The notes: generated from the letters alone by a model not told the origin. Numbered from the stretch's first letter, positions 41,102 to 51,075 are shown. The stretch: DNA of 64,000 nt from Dyella humicola (GCF_026283945.1 NZ_JAPDPC010000001.1:620001-684000); one strand, 5' to 3'. A program made the numbers and translations.

Positions 41102-41896
41102 ATGCCTCACACCCATCGCCGTTGCGGCTTCCGTCGACTCCTGGCTTGCGCCATCGCGATCGTTGCGCTCGTCAGCAGCACCATCGTTCCGGCGGCCGAT
41201 GGCAACGCAGGCTGGCGCGATTCGCGCCAGATGGTGCTGGTCGTGATTCCCGACTGGAACACGGATCACGGCGTGTTACGCACGTACCAACGCACAGGCG
41301 ATACGTGGCATCAGGTTGCCAGCGCGAAGCCCGTAACCATCGGGCACGCGGGTGCTGCGTGGGGTCTGGGTCTCAACGATGCTCAGGCGGAGGGTCCGCA
41401 AAAACAGGAGGGCGATGGTCGCAGCGCCGCTGGCGTGTATCGCATCGGCGAAGCGTTCGGTTATGCATCGAAGACCGATACGCAACTGCCGTATCGCGCA
41501 CTGCAAGTGTCCGACTACTGCATGGATGTGAGTGGTTCGCCTTACTACAACCGGATCGTCGATACGCGCCAGGTGGGCGAGCAGGCCGTGGCCGGTTCCA
41601 GCGAGCCGATGCGGCGTGACCTGCATCTCAACGGCGACCAGCTCTACAGGGTGGGCTTCGTCATCGAACACAACCCCCAAGGGCGCGAAAAGGCAGGCAG
41701 CTGTATCTTTGCGCATGTGTGGAAATCGCCCACGGACGCCACCGCCGGCTGCACCGCGATGCCGGAGTCCGTGATGCGCCAGCTGCTGGCGTGGCTGAAG
41801 CCGGAGGATCACCCGGTCTTCGTGCTTTTGCCGCAAAACGAGTACGCGCGTTTGCAGTCGGCATGGCATCTGCCTGCGCTGGATCATCAACCCTGA
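41102..41896 (+). CDS. L,D-transpeptidase (YkuD family)
   Basis: A 264-residue exported enzyme. After the signal peptide (CAIAIVALVSSTIVPAADG) comes the YkuD fold: SRQMVLVVIPDWNTDHGVLR (first strands), FVIEHNPQGREKAGSCIFAH (catalytic His in IFAH) and SPTDATAGCTAMPE (nucleophile Cys near residue 217 with the Gly-Cys-Thr pattern). It would form or rearrange 3-3 crosslinks in peptidoglycan, or attach lipoprotein. The ATG at 41102 is chosen for signal-peptide length; 41090 is equally possible. It follows the NlpC/P60 gene by 79 bases, and both probably act on the wall. Confidence 0.88.
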   Translation: MPHTHRRCGFRRLLACAIAIVALVSSTIVPAADGNAGWRDSRQMVLVVIPDWNTDHGVLRTYQRTGDTWHQVASAKPVTIGHAGAAWGLGLNDAQAEGPQKQEGDGRSAAGVYRIGEAFGYASKTDTQLPYRALQVSDYCMDVSGSPYYNRIVDTRQVGEQAVAGSSEPMRRDLHLNGDQLYRVGFVIEHNPQGREKAGSCIFAHVWKSPTDATAGCTAMPESVMRQLLAWLKPEDHPVFVLLPQNEYARLQSAWHLPALDHQP

Positions 41897-42055
41897 GAGT
41901 GCCGCCAAAGGCATCGCATGCTGCAGCGCGGCGCCGCTTTGAGCACAATGCACTTCCTGCCACCGCATAGCCGCGCTCGGGCGGTTCTCCGTGCGGCGCC
42001 AAAGCACCTCGCTTTGCGGTTAATTGTTGCGCTTAATCAATGAGTTGGCCCTTCT

Positions 42056-42652
42056 ATGCTGCTGATGATCGATAACTACGACAGCTTCACCTTCAACCTC
42101 GTGCAATACCTGGGCGAGTTGGGACAGGAGGTGAAAGTGGTGCGTAACGACGCGCTGGACGTGGCCGGCATCCGCGCGCTGCGGCCCACCCACATCATGA
42201 TTTCGCCGGGGCCTGGTACGCCGGACGATTCAGGCGTGTCGCTGGGCGTGCTGAGCGAATTGGCCGGGGAGATCCCGGTGTTCGGCGTATGCCTGGGGCA
42301 CCAGGCGATTGGCCAGGTCTTCGGCGGCAAGGTGATCCGCGCCAAGCAGATCATGCATGGCAAGACCTCGCCAGTACGCCATCGCGGCAAGGGCGTGTTC
42401 GCCGGTTTGCCCGATCCGTTCGAGGCCACGCGCTATCACTCGCTGGTGGTGGAGCAAAGCTCGCTGCCCGATTGCCTTGAAGTCACCGCGTGGACGGAAA
42501 ATCCCGATGGGTCGATCGACGAAATCATGGGCCTGCGCCACAAGACGTTGAATGTCGAGGGCGTGCAGTTCCATCCGGAGTCGATCCTGACCCAGTACGG
42601 TCATGACTTGCTGCGCAATTTCCTCGGCCTTCCGCTGAAGCTGGCCGCATGA
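42056..42652 (+). CDS. trpG: Anthranilate synthase component II (glutamine amidotransferase)
   Basis: The 198-residue amidotransferase supplies ammonia from glutamine to TrpE. It has [19 protein letters not shown] at the start, the nucleophile in [17 protein letters not shown], and the His-Glu pair in [11 protein letters not shown]. The same protein may also serve the p-aminobenzoate synthase in such species. Its stop and the trpD start overlap as ATGA. It lies 160 bases after the L,D-transpeptidase gene, in a gap with no clear promoter. Confidence 0.95.
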   Translation: MLLMIDNYDSFTFNLVQYLGELGQEVKVVRNDALDVAGIRALRPTHIMISPGPGTPDDSGVSLGVLSELAGEIPVFGVCLGHQAIGQVFGGKVIRAKQIMHGKTSPVRHRGKGVFAGLPDPFEATRYHSLVVEQSSLPDCLEVTAWTENPDGSIDEIMGLRHKTLNVEGVQFHPESILTQYGHDLLRNFLGLPLKLAA

Positions 42653-43725
42653 ACGACACGTCCACCACACAGTCCATAGGACGCCGCGTGACGATTACGC
42701 CGCAAGAGGCCTTGCAGCGCACGATCGAGCATCGCGAGATCTTCCATGACGAGATGATCGAGTTGATGCGTCAGATCATGCGCGGAGAGGTGAGCCCGCT
42801 GATGACCGCAGCCATCATCACTGGCCTGCGCGTGAAGAAGGAGACCGTGGGCGAGATCACCGGCGCGGCGCGCGTGATGCGTGAGCTGTCGACCAAGGTG
42901 GAACTGCCGGCGCACGAACATTTCATCGATATCGTCGGCACCGGCGGTGATGGTGCATCGAGCTTCAATATCTCCACGACATCCATGTTCGTGGCCGCTG
43001 CGGCTGGCGCGCGCATCGCCAAGCATGGTGGTCGCAGCGTCTCGTCCAAGTCGGGCAGCGCGGACGTCCTCGAAGCGCTAGGCGCGGCGATCGACCTGGC
43101 GCCGGCGCAAGTGGCGCAATGCATGCATGAAACCGGCATCGGCTTCATGTTCGCGCCCAATCATCATCCCGCGATGAAGGTGGTGGCGCCGGTGCGCAGG
43201 GAAATGGGCGTGCGCACGCTGTTCAACATCCTTGGGCCGCTGACGAATCCGGCGGGTGCGCCCAACATCCTTATGGGGGTGTTCCACCCGGACCTGGTGG
43301 GCATCCAGGTGCGCGTATTGCAGGCACTCGGCGCGAAACATGCACTAGTTGTGTGGGGACGCGACGGCATGGACGAGATTTCGCTGGGTGCGGCGACGCT
43401 GGTGGGCGAGCTGCGCGACGGCGAAGTGCGTGAATACGAGGTGGAGCCGGAGGATTTCGGCCTTGCCATGGCGTCCAGCCGCAACTTGCGGGTGGAGAAT
43501 GCGCAGGAGTCGCGCGCTATGCTGCTGGAGGCATTGGAAGGCCGCAGCGGCGTGCCGCACGATATCGTTTGTCTCAATGCGGGTGCTGCGCTTTACGCTG
43601 CCAATGTGGTGGATTCCATTGCGGCCGGCATCGAGCTGGCCCGTGCAACCATCGCCAGTGGCGCCGCCCGTGCGAAAATGGATGCCTTCGTGGCAACGAC
43701 ACGGCGTCTTGCGGATCAGCACTGA
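42649..43725 (+). CDS. trpD: Anthranilate phosphoribosyltransferase
   Basis: Adds phosphoribose to anthranilate using PRPP. The 358-residue protein has the characteristic N-terminal helices ([20 protein letters not shown]), the PRPP loop [52 protein letters not shown] and [12 protein letters not shown]. It is translationally coupled to trpG by the ATGA overlap. Confidence 0.97.
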   Translation: MNDTSTTQSIGRRVTITPQEALQRTIEHREIFHDEMIELMRQIMRGEVSPLMTAAIITGLRVKKETVGEITGAARVMRELSTKVELPAHEHFIDIVGTGGDGASSFNISTTSMFVAAAAGARIAKHGGRSVSSKSGSADVLEALGAAIDLAPAQVAQCMHETGIGFMFAPNHHPAMKVVAPVRREMGVRTLFNILGPLTNPAGAPNILMGVFHPDLVGIQVRVLQALGAKHALVVWGRDGMDEISLGAATLVGELRDGEVREYEVEPEDFGLAMASSRNLRVENAQESRAMLLEALEGRSGVPHDIVCLNAGAALYAANVVDSIAAGIELARATIASGAARAKMDAFVATTRRLADQH

Positions 43726-43770
43726 CGCTCTTGCCACGTTTTTCACGCAATGACCGATTACGCTGCCGAC

Positions 43771-44565
43771 ATGACCGACATCCTCCAACGTATTTTGACG
43801 CGCAAGACCGAAGAGGTCGCCGAGCGCAGTGCCAAGCTCCCCTTGATCGAGCTGTCCTCGCGCGTGGTGGATCTTCCAGAAACGCGCGGCTTTGCTGCGG
43901 CTATCGAGGCCAAGATCGACGCTGGCCTGCCGGCCGTGATCGCTGAGGTGAAGCGTGCAAGTCCGAGTAAGGGCGTGATCCGCCCCGATTTCGATCCCGC
44001 CGCCATTGCACGCAGCTACGAAGCGGGCGGTGCAGCCTGTCTTTCGGTGCTGACCGATCGCGACTTTTTCCACGGTTGCGAGGATTTCCTGCAGCAGGCG
44101 CGTGCGGCCTGTTCGCTGCCGGTGCTGCGTAAGGACTTCGTGATCGATCCGTATCAGGTGTATGAGGCGCGCGTGATCGGCGCCGACTGCATCCTGCTGA
44201 TCGTCGCCGCGCTCAGCGATGGCGCCCTGCTGGAATTGGCGATGCTCGCAGCCGAGCTCGACATGGACGTATTGTGCGAAGTGCACGATGCCGAAGAGCT
44301 CGAGCGTGCACTGGCCTTGCCCGTGCCGCTGATCGGCGTCAACAACCGCAATCTGCGCACCTTCCACACCTCGCTCGAGACATCGCTGGAGCTGCAACAG
44401 TTGATGGAGTACGACCGCATCCTGGTCAGCGAGTCGGGTATTCATACGCCCGACGACGTGACCCTGCTGCGTGATGCCGGCGTCAACGCGTTCCTGGTCG
44501 GCGAGGCGTTCATGCGTGCGGGTGATCCGGGCAGCGAGCTCAAGCGCCTATTCGACGGCAAGTAA
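43771..44565 (+). CDS. trpC: Indole-3-glycerol-phosphate synthase
   Basis: Closes the indole ring in tryptophan synthesis. The 264-residue barrel has [19 protein letters not shown], the catalytic region [52 protein letters not shown] and [13 protein letters not shown]. Start 43771 is used because family members begin MSDILQ/MTDILQ; an ATG at 43750 gives seven more residues. The gap to trpD is 45 bases. It is of the monofunctional type; no TrpF domain is fused. Confidence 0.95.
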   Translation: MTDILQRILTRKTEEVAERSAKLPLIELSSRVVDLPETRGFAAAIEAKIDAGLPAVIAEVKRASPSKGVIRPDFDPAAIARSYEAGGAACLSVLTDRDFFHGCEDFLQQARAACSLPVLRKDFVIDPYQVYEARVIGADCILLIVAALSDGALLELAMLAAELDMDVLCEVHDAEELERALALPVPLIGVNNRNLRTFHTSLETSLELQQLMEYDRILVSESGIHTPDDVTLLRDAGVNAFLVGEAFMRAGDPGSELKRLFDGK

Positions 44566-44568
44566 GTG

Positions 44569-45270
44569 ATGGCGACAGTAGAAAAAGAGTTCATGCCGGA
44601 TGCTGCGGAGGTGGCCTCGTCCGCACCGCGCACGGTGCTGTTCGATTTCGATGGCGTACTGATTCACGGCGACGCGTTTTCCTTGTTCATGCGCGAGTGC
44701 TACGAGCGCTCTTTGCTGCGCAAGCTGGCCGCCGTGTTGGCCTTGCCGTGGATCGCCCTGGTGCTGCCGTTTTCGCGCAAGCATGCGGCGCGTTTGGTGG
44801 TCCACGTCGGCTTGCTGGGTTTGAACGAGCGACGCTACCAGGTGGCGGCGCAGGCGTTCGCTGCCAGCCTGGTGCGGCGTCCGCGCCAGTTCAGCCGCGA
44901 CGGCTTGCTTGCCTTGCGCCGTCATCAGGCCGAGGGTGACCGTGTCATCGTGGTGACGGGCTGTGAGCACGTGTTGGTCAGCCATATCCTCGATCAGCTC
45001 GGACTGAGCGGCATCGAAGTGCTGGCTTCGCAACTGCGCCCTGGCATCCTGGGCATGCGCGTGAAGCTGCACAACCTGGGGCGGCGAAAACTTGTCCAAC
45101 TGGGCGCGATCGGCGTGAAAGAGTGGCATGTCGCCTACAGCGATTCGCTGGTGGACGTGCCGATGCTCAAGCCGGCCGGCCAGGCGGTGCTGGTCAATGG
45201 CACGCCGAAGCTGTGCAAGAAGATGGAAAAGGCGCTGGGGCGCACCATCACCCGGGTGGACTGGTTCTAA
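44569..45270 (+). CDS. HAD-IB family phosphatase
   Basis: A 233-residue HAD hydrolase of the phosphoserine-phosphatase-like IB subclass. Motif I is VLFDFDGVLIHGDAFSLFM (two Asp), motif II is Thr in VIVVTGCEHVLVSHIL, motif III has Lys in GRRKLVQLG, and motif IV the acidic part of VAYSDSLVDVPML. The alpha-helical cap follows motif I. The family includes phosphatidylglycerophosphate and acylglycerol phosphatases, so the substrate is uncertain. It begins three bases after the trpC stop and probably continues the trp transcript. A GTG at 44566 is an alternative start. Confidence 0.8.
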   Translation: MATVEKEFMPDAAEVASSAPRTVLFDFDGVLIHGDAFSLFMRECYERSLLRKLAAVLALPWIALVLPFSRKHAARLVVHVGLLGLNERRYQVAAQAFAASLVRRPRQFSRDGLLALRRHQAEGDRVIVVTGCEHVLVSHILDQLGLSGIEVLASQLRPGILGMRVKLHNLGRRKLVQLGAIGVKEWHVAYSDSLVDVPMLKPAGQAVLVNGTPKLCKKMEKALGRTITRVDWF

Positions 45271-45314
45271 CCCGGGCCTGACGTTCGACAGGGTTGCATG
45301 AAAGGGTTTCAGGG

Positions 45315-45338
45315 AATTACGTTAGTGCTAACGCAATT
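45315..45338. promoter_or_regulatory. Candidate operator of the MarR-GNAT gene
   Basis: A 24-base inverted repeat, AATTACGTTAG-TG-CTAACGCAATT, with 11-base arms and one mismatch. It ends six bases before the start codon of the MarR-type gene. MarR dimers bind palindromes of this length, and the AT-rich ends with a TTAG core are typical. It suggests autoregulation. Confidence 0.6.
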
Positions 45339-45343
45339 GTCTG

Positions 45344-46363
45344 ATGGGTCTTTTCATGTACCTCGCATCGCTCGGTGAACTGGCGCTTGGCAGTCGGCTC
45401 AAGGCGCTCAGCGACCATTTCTATGCGGCAGCCGACGAGGTCTATCGCAGCTGCGGCGTATCCATCGAATCACGCTGGTTTCCGCTCCTGCGCTACCTGT
45501 GGGAGAACGGTGCGACCACGGTCAGCGATGTCGCCATGGCCATTGGCCAGACCCATTCCGCCGTGAGCCAACTCGCCGACAAGCTGGTGCGCGCTGGCCT
45601 GGTGAAGCGGCGCAAGGATGCCCGGGACGGCCGGCGCAGCCTGCTGGTGCTGACAGAAAAGGGGCGTGGCGCGCTGACCTCGCTCGGCCCTGTCTGGGTT
45701 GCGATCAGGCGCGGAGCGATGGCTTCGCTGGGTCAGGATGGCCTGACCTTGCTGGCCGCGCTGGCGGCCTGCGAAAAGGCTTTGCAGGAACGCCCCGTGG
45801 TGGCGTCCATACTGGCCGAGCATGCCGCGCTCAGCACAGCCGAGCTGGAGATCATCTCCTTCGAGCCGGCCCTGAAGGAGCACTTCTATCGCCTCAACGC
45901 AGCGTGGTTGGAGCGGTATTTCCGCTTGGAAGATATCGATCGCGTCGTGCTCGGCGACCCCGAGCGCTACGTACTGAAGCCCGGCGGCGCGATCTTCTTC
46001 GCCCGGCTGCGCGGTGAAGTCATTGGCACCTGCGCGCTGTTGCACGAATCGCCAGGCGTCTATGAGCTGTCGAAGATGGGTGTGGATGAATCATTCCGCG
46101 GCCTTGGGGCCGGGCGGCGCTTGCTGGATGCGGCCATCGCCGAATTCCATCGGCGCAAGGGCAGGGAGCTGTTCCTGGAGTCCAACAGCCGCCTGAAGAC
46201 CGCACTGCGCATGTACCAACAGGCGGGCTTCGTCATGCAGCCGTCCGTACGGCCCGGCTCGCACTACGAGCGGGCCGACGTTTACATGGTCTACGAGAAG
46301 AAGCCCCCGAGGCCGCACCCGCTGGTGCGGGGTGCGGCGAAACGAACCAGGCTCAGCCGTTAG
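45344..46363 (+). CDS. MarR-family regulator fused to GNAT acetyltransferase
   Basis: A 339-residue protein with a winged-helix MarR domain at about residues 1-150 (LWENGATTVSDVAMAIGQTH, AVSQLADKLVRAGLVKRRKD, DGRRSLLVLTEKG) and a GNAT acetyltransferase domain at about 175-325 with the CoA motif SKMGVDESFRGLGAGRRLLD. Such fusions occur in several proteobacteria. Its partner metabolite or acceptor is unknown. The ATG at 45344 is used; ATG 45356 is close behind. An inverted repeat sits immediately upstream. It is convergent with clp; the two stops overlap by two bases. Confidence 0.9.
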   Translation: MGLFMYLASLGELALGSRLKALSDHFYAAADEVYRSCGVSIESRWFPLLRYLWENGATTVSDVAMAIGQTHSAVSQLADKLVRAGLVKRRKDARDGRRSLLVLTEKGRGALTSLGPVWVAIRRGAMASLGQDGLTLLAALAACEKALQERPVVASILAEHAALSTAELEIISFEPALKEHFYRLNAAWLERYFRLEDIDRVVLGDPERYVLKPGGAIFFARLRGEVIGTCALLHESPGVYELSKMGVDESFRGLGAGRRLLDAAIAEFHRRKGRELFLESNSRLKTALRMYQQAGFVMQPSVRPGSHYERADVYMVYEKKPPRPHPLVRGAAKRTRLSR

Positions 46364-47055
46364 CGGGTGCCGCGCACCACGATGGTCTTGCCCGCCACGT
46401 CGATCATGCGTTGCTCTTCGAGCTGCTTGAGCACGCGGCCGACCATTTCGCGGGAGCAGCCCACGATACGGCTTACTTCCTGGCGCGAGATGCGGATCTG
46501 CGTGCCTTCCGGGTGGGTCATGGCATCCGGCTCCTGGCACAGGTCCAGCAGCGTTCTGGAAATGCGGTTAGTCACGTCCATGAACGCCATGCGGCTGACC
46601 TGGCGCGAGGTGCGCAGCAGACGATTGGTGAGTTGGGCACCAATGGCGAACAGGATCTTCGGACACTCCTCGCGCAGCGGGCCTTCCATCAGCTGGAACA
46701 GGCGTTCGTAGCTGATCTCGGCCATTTCGCAGGCGGTACGCGTGCGCACCATCGACTCGCGCTGCGCCTGTTCCACGAACAAGCCCATCTCGCCGATGAA
46801 TTGGCCGCGGCTCAGGTAGGCGAGGATCAGTTCGCGGCCCTGCTCGTCCTCGGTACACACGGCGAGCGAGCCGTCGATGATGTAATACAAGGTGTTGGCC
46901 GGATCGCCCGGACGGATGATGGCGGTCTTGCCTGGGTAACGGCGCCGGTGGCAAAGGGCCAGAAAACGCTCCATGGATGCCGGGTCCGGTGCAAAGTTCG
47001 CTGGCGCCTGGGAACGTTCAAAAGCCTGTTGTAGCTGATATTTAAGTTGCGCCAC
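46360..47055 (-). CDS. clp: Clp, Crp-family global regulator
   Basis: A 231-residue member of the CRP/FNR family. In Xanthomonas, Clp controls pathogenicity, exopolysaccharide and enzyme genes and is inhibited by cyclic di-GMP. The N-terminal cyclic-nucleotide-like domain (GKTAIIRPGDPANTLYYIID, GQFIGEMGLFVEQAQRESMV) is followed by the dimer helix and the helix-turn-helix (ISRQEVSRIVGCSREMVGRV, with R in the recognition helix). The start is GTG. It is divergent from speD across 282 bases. Two CATAAT-like -10 candidates on the minus strand (47070-47075 and 47128-47133) lie upstream, without good -35 boxes. Confidence 0.93.
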   Translation of the reverse strand: MAQLKYQLQQAFERSQAPANFAPDPASMERFLALCHRRRYPGKTAIIRPGDPANTLYYIIDGSLAVCTEDEQGRELILAYLSRGQFIGEMGLFVEQAQRESMVRTRTACEMAEISYERLFQLMEGPLREECPKILFAIGAQLTNRLLRTSRQVSRMAFMDVTNRISRTLLDLCQEPDAMTHPEGTQIRISRQEVSRIVGCSREMVGRVLKQLEEQRMIDVAGKTIVVRGTR

Positions 47056-47337
47056 GATGTGTCCCGTAGATTATGGTCCGAGGCCCGCGAGCGGCCACCG
47101 GGGTGTCCAATCCATCCCCCTCCGGGCATTATGGCAAACTAACTTGACCTGCCGAAGGTTCAGTTTTTCTTTTTTTTGCCGCATACTTCACGGTCTTTCG
47201 GACGCGATCCCCTTGTCGCGCTCCGGTCACAAGGGTCGTGGAAGCTTCAGGCTTTCGCGTCGAATTATCCAGCGGGGACCCTTGTCGCTAACCCGCCTCT
47301 GCTGCTGGCCGCACATTCCGGCCATGGAGAGCCCGTT

Positions 47338-48123
47338 GTGGTGAAACCACTTCCCCGCCTGCGCTTGCAGGGTTTCAACAACCTGACCAAAGCGCTGAGC
47401 TTTAACATCTACGACATTTGCTATGCAGTGTCTGAAGAACAGCGCCAACGCTACATCGAATACATCGATGAGCAGTACGACGCTGACCGCCTTACCCAGA
47501 TCCTGACGGATGTGGCCGAGATCATTGGTGCCAACATCCTGAACATCGCACGCCAGGATTACGATCCGCAAGGTGCATCGGTCACCATCCTCATCTCCGA
47601 GGAGCCGGTGGTCGAAAAGCTTGGCCGCGACACCATTTCCGGTGCCGTGGTGGCGCATATGGACAAGAGCCACATCACTGTCCATACGTACCCGGAAACG
47701 CATCCGCACAACGGCATTGCGACGTTCCGCGCGGACATCGACGTGGCCACCTGTGGCGTCATCTCCCCGCTGAAGGCGCTGAACTACCTGATCGACAGCT
47801 TCGAATCGGATATCGTCATCGCCGACTACCGAGTGCGTGGCTTTACCCGCGACGTGAAGGGCAAGAAGCACTTCATCGATCACAAGATCAACTCCGTACA
47901 GGACTACCTGGCTAAGCACATTCGCCAGAAGTACGAGATGTTCGACGTGAACGTGTATCAGGAAAACATGTTCCATACGAAGATGCACATCAAGGATTTT
48001 GACCTTGATACGTATTTGTTCGAGGCGCATGCCGACGATCTCTCCTTCAAGGAGCGCCAGCGCATCGAGTCGCTGCTGCGCCGCGAGATCGAGGAACTGT
48101 TCCACGGCCGCAACCTGATGTGA
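47338..48123 (+). CDS. speD: S-adenosylmethionine decarboxylase proenzyme
   Basis: Supplies decarboxylated AdoMet for spermidine synthesis. The 261-residue product is of the E. coli class: [20 protein letters not shown] carries the self-cleaving site (Lys-Ser, Ser near 111 becoming the pyruvoyl group), and [20 protein letters not shown] follows. It starts [19 protein letters not shown] like homologues. The start is the GTG at 47338, preceded by GGAGA with seven bases between; a second GTG is at 47341. The 282-base gap upstream holds the clp/speD promoters. A terminator follows. Confidence 0.95.
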   Translation: MVKPLPRLRLQGFNNLTKALSFNIYDICYAVSEEQRQRYIEYIDEQYDADRLTQILTDVAEIIGANILNIARQDYDPQGASVTILISEEPVVEKLGRDTISGAVVAHMDKSHITVHTYPETHPHNGIATFRADIDVATCGVISPLKALNYLIDSFESDIVIADYRVRGFTRDVKGKKHFIDHKINSVQDYLAKHIRQKYEMFDVNVYQENMFHTKMHIKDFDLDTYLFEAHADDLSFKERQRIESLLRREIEELFHGRNLM

Positions 48124-48142
48124 CCGATCTGGCGCAAGCCAC

Positions 48143-48171
48143 AAAAAAACCCGCCGGAAGGCGGGTTTTTT
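48143..48171. terminator. Bidirectional terminator between speD and coq7
   Basis: CCCGCC (48150-48155) with GGCGGG (48160-48165), loop GGAA, flanked by seven A and six T, which give a T-run in each direction. It serves speD on the plus strand and coq7 on the minus strand. Confidence 0.9.
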
Positions 48172-48204
48172 CTGTGAGGTTGGAAAGGCTGGGATCCAGT
48201 GCCT

Positions 48205-48846
48205 TCAAACCCGATACGCCACCGCCTTCATCACCATCGAACTCAGGTGCATAAGCCCGGGAATCGGGAACGGCAGGTCGATGCCGCCGCGGACCTTGGC
48301 GTCATGCGCATGGCGCACTTCATCGGCCTGCATCTGCGTGAGGATCGCGCGCGAACGCTCGTCCTGGGGCGGCAGCTTGTCCAGGTGCTCTTCCAGGTGC
48401 GCTTCCACCTGGCGCTCCGTCTCGACCACGAAGCCCAGGCTCACCGGATCACCCGCCAGTGCGGCGGCGGCTCCGATCACATAGCTGCCTGCGTACCACA
48501 GTGGGTTGAGCAAGCTGGGGCGACTGTCCAGTTCCTTCAGGCGCTCTGCGCACCAGGCCAGATGGTCGGTTTCCTCACTAGCCGCGTGTTGCAGGTGCTC
48601 GCGGTTTTCCTCGCTGCGCGCCAGGGCAGCCTGGCCGTCATACAGCGCCTGGGCGCAAACCTCGCCGGTGTGGTTGATGCGCATCAGCCCGGCGGCGTGG
48701 CGACGCTCGGAGTCATCCATGTCGGACTCGTCGAAGGCCTCGGCCGGTGACGCGCGTCCGGCTTCTGGCGAGCCGGCCACCGTTTCCAGGGCGCGTTCGA
48801 TGCCGGCCAGCAGACGGTCGAGCGGGGAGAGCGTGCGTGCGTTCAT
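48205..48846 (-). CDS. coq7: Coq7-type demethoxyubiquinone hydroxylase
   Basis: A di-iron monooxygenase of ubiquinone synthesis, adding the hydroxyl at C6. The 213-residue protein has four iron-ligand stretches: [18 protein letters not shown] (Glu), [16 protein letters not shown] (E-x-x-H), [15 protein letters not shown] (Glu) and [13 protein letters not shown] (E-x-x-H). The C-terminal [19 protein letters not shown] segment is a membrane-associated helix. It replaces UbiF, as expected in Xanthomonadales. GAGGC precedes the ATG. It lies ten bases after glcF on the same strand. Confidence 0.95.
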   Translation of the reverse strand: MNARTLSPLDRLLAGIERALETVAGSPEAGRASPAEAFDESDMDDSERRHAAGLMRINHTGEVCAQALYDGQAALARSEENREHLQHAASEETDHLAWCAERLKELDSRPSLLNPLWYAGSYVIGAAAALAGDPVSLGFVVETERQVEAHLEEHLDKLPPQDERSRAILTQMQADEVRHAHDAKVRGGIDLPFPIPGLMHLSSMVMKAVAYRV

Positions 48847-48856
48847 GGCAATGCCT

Positions 48857-50059
48857 CTACGAAATCAATTGCTGTGCGAGCAAGGTCAACGGATGCAGGT
48901 GCGGCCACTGGCGACCGCTTTGGTCCATACCCGCAGCCAAATGAAGGCGGCAACCGATATTGGACGATAACAACTGCTGTGGCGCCAGGCTGGCGATCTG
49001 TTCGAGCGTATCGTCGCGCAGGCGCGCGGCGCGCTGCGGAAACTCAAGCATGTGCGAACCGGCGGCGCCACAGCAGTGCGGTGGACGTGGCACCAGCTTC
49101 ACTTCCAGCTCCGGCACTTGGCGCAGCAGGCCAAGCAAGGCCGATTCGCTGCGTGCCACGTTGACCTGCGTGCAAGGCAAGTGCAGGGCAATACGTCGGG
49201 CCAGGGGATGAAAGCGCAACTGATCCGCGCGCTCGGAAAGCAAGGTGACTGGGTCCGCTACCGTGACGCCGGGCAGGGCGCGTCTTAGTGTGCCCAGGCA
49301 ACCCGGCGTGATCGATACCAGTGATTGGGCTCCCGCTGCCTGCCACGCGTCGCGTACTCGTTGGGCGGCGTGCTCGGCGCCCTTTGCTTCGCCGCCGTGC
49401 AAATCGATGGCGCCACAGCAGAATGCGGGCAGCAGGGAAACTCGATAGCCCGCCGCGCGCAGTAGTGTGATGGCGGCCTGCTGGGCTTGGGCATCCTCGA
49501 CGCTGGCAACGCAACCTGGAAACAGCGCGACGCCTGGTTGCGCCGACGGAGCGTCGGCCGGAGAGGTTGGCAGTGCAGCCTCGTTCGACCCATCCGGCAG
49601 CGTCTCCAGCGAGGCGCGCCAGGCCGATGCGGGCGGCAGTCGTTCCGCAAGGCGCCGTTTCCAGCGAGCGAGCCCGAGCATGCCGGCGAGACGGCTGGCG
49701 AACTGCCATAAGGCGGGTCGCTTGATGAGTGCCAGTAGCAGTCGTGGTCGGCCCGGTGCAGGCCCCAGCAGGGCGCGCGTTTCCACCAGCAGCTCGCCAT
49801 ACTGCACGTTGGCCGGGCACACCCGTTCGCAGTTCAGGCAACCCAGGCAATGATCCAGGTGTTCCCGCAGCGAGGCCGTGGGTTCCACCTCGCCCCGCGC
49901 CAGCGCAGCCGCGATGGCAATGCGGCCCCGCGGCGACTCCGCTTCGTTGCCGTCCAGGGCGTAGGTGGGGCATGCCGGCAGGCAAAGTCCACACTGAACG
50001 CACTGGTCGGCCAACGAGGCAATGCGTAGGGGGGGCTTTTCATCAGGCATGCCGGTCAT
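48857..50059 (-). CDS. glcF: GlcF-like glycolate oxidase iron-sulfur subunit
   Basis: A 400-residue iron-sulfur protein. Two [4Fe-4S] sites are visible: [20 protein letters not shown] and [20 protein letters not shown]. Two CCG-type cysteine-rich domains follow, with [12 protein letters not shown] and [14 protein letters not shown]. This is the layout of GlcF, the electron carrier of glycolate oxidase. The catalytic partners glcD and glcE are not adjacent, so the protein may work with a distant dehydrogenase. It is upstream of coq7 with ten bases between. Starts at 50059 and 50050 are both possible. It is divergent from rplM. Confidence 0.85.
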   Translation of the reverse strand: MTGMPDEKPPLRIASLADQCVQCGLCLPACPTYALDGNEAESPRGRIAIAAALARGEVEPTASLREHLDHCLGCLNCERVCPANVQYGELLVETRALLGPAPGRPRLLLALIKRPALWQFASRLAGMLGLARWKRRLAERLPPASAWRASLETLPDGSNEAALPTSPADAPSAQPGVALFPGCVASVEDAQAQQAAITLLRAAGYRVSLLPAFCCGAIDLHGGEAKGAEHAAQRVRDAWQAAGAQSLVSITPGCLGTLRRALPGVTVADPVTLLSERADQLRFHPLARRIALHLPCTQVNVARSESALLGLLRQVPELEVKLVPRPPHCCGAAGSHMLEFPQRAARLRDDTLEQIASLAPQQLLSSNIGCRLHLAAGMDQSGRQWPHLHPLTLLAQQLIS

Positions 50060-50157
50060 GCTATCATCGCCAGCTCGCAGCCCGCCGGTCGGTGGGCTTG
50101 CGCGATTGATGAAAACTCCGTTATCATCTCGCGCCTTTGTTCCACCGATTACGTGTA

Positions 50158-50172
50158 CCGCCCTGGTGGCGG
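50158..50172 (+). promoter_or_regulatory. Leader hairpin upstream of rplM
   Basis: CCGCC (50158-50162) pairs with GGCGG (50168-50172), loop CTGGT, 18 bases before the rplM start. A TATCAT -10-like box at 50122-50127 would put the transcript start near 50133 and the hairpin in the leader. In E. coli, L13 represses its own operon through the leader; whether this hairpin has that role here is inference. Confidence 0.35.
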
Positions 50173-50190
50173 CAGACTAGGTATTCTGAA

Positions 50191-50619
50191 ATGAAAACGT
50201 TCAGCGCCAAGCCGGAAAGCGTCAAGCGCGATTGGTTCGTGATTGATGCTACGGACAAGACGCTCGGTCGTCTGTCGACCGAGATCGCCCGCCGTCTGCG
50301 CGGCAAGCATAAGCCCGAGTTCACTCCTCACGTCGACACTGGCGATTATATCGTCGTGGTCAACGCGGAGAAGGTTGCCGTGACTGGCGCCAAGCTGGAC
50401 GACAAGATGTACCACCGCTTCACCGGCTACGTCGGCAACCTGAAGACCATGAGTCTCAAGGACCTGCTGGCCACGCATCCGGAGCGCGTCATCGAAATCG
50501 CCGTGAAGGGCATGCTGCCGAAGAATCCGCTCGGCCGCGCGATGTACCGCAAGCTCAAGGTGTACGGCGGTGCCGAACATCCGCATACCGCACAGCAGCC
50601 GCAGGCGCTGGAACTCTAA
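50191..50619 (+). CDS. rplM: 50S ribosomal protein L13
   Basis: The 142-residue large-subunit protein has the typical start [19 protein letters not shown], the motif [16 protein letters not shown] and [20 protein letters not shown]. The start at 50191 is that of the family; the frame is open to 50137. rpsI follows nine bases downstream and forms the usual rplM-rpsI operon. Confidence 0.98.
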   Translation: MKTFSAKPESVKRDWFVIDATDKTLGRLSTEIARRLRGKHKPEFTPHVDTGDYIVVVNAEKVAVTGAKLDDKMYHRFTGYVGNLKTMSLKDLLATHPERVIEIAVKGMLPKNPLGRAMYRKLKVYGGAEHPHTAQQPQALEL

Positions 50620-50628
50620 GGAACCATC

Positions 50629-51021
50629 ATGGCGATCCAGCAAAATTACGGCACCGGCCGCCGCAAGACCTCCGCCGCCCGCGTGTTCCTGCGCAAGGGC
50701 AAGGGCGAGATCATCGTCAACGGCAAGAGCCTCGAGCAGTTCTTTGGTCGCGAGACCTCGTGCATGATCGTGCGCCAGCCGCTCGAACTGATCCAGGCCA
50801 GCGACAAGTTCGACGTCAACGTCACCGTTGCCGGCGGCGGCATCACCGGCCAGGCCGGTGCGATCCGTCTCGGTATCGCCCGTGCGCTGATCGAGTACGA
50901 CGAAACCCTGAAGCCGCAGCTCCGCAAGGCTGGCTTCGTGACCCGCGACGCCCGCGAGGTCGAGCGCAAGAAGGTCGGTCTGCATAAGGCCCGCCGCGCT
51001 ACCCAGTTCTCGAAGCGCTAA
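50629..51021 (+). CDS. rpsI: 30S ribosomal protein S9
   Basis: The 130-residue small-subunit protein starts with [20 protein letters not shown], contains [19 protein letters not shown], and ends with the invariant basic tail [14 protein letters not shown] that reaches the ribosomal P site. AAGGA precedes the ATG. The tRNA-Gln gene lies 54 bases downstream and could be on the same transcript. Confidence 0.98.
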   Translation: MAIQQNYGTGRRKTSAARVFLRKGKGEIIVNGKSLEQFFGRETSCMIVRQPLELIQASDKFDVNVTVAGGGITGQAGAIRLGIARALIEYDETLKPQLRKAGFVTRDAREVERKKVGLHKARRATQFSKR

Positions 51022-51075
51022 TCACGCTTCGACGGTACGGTGCATCAAGTCAGAGCGCACCGCTCCGCCGGGTTT

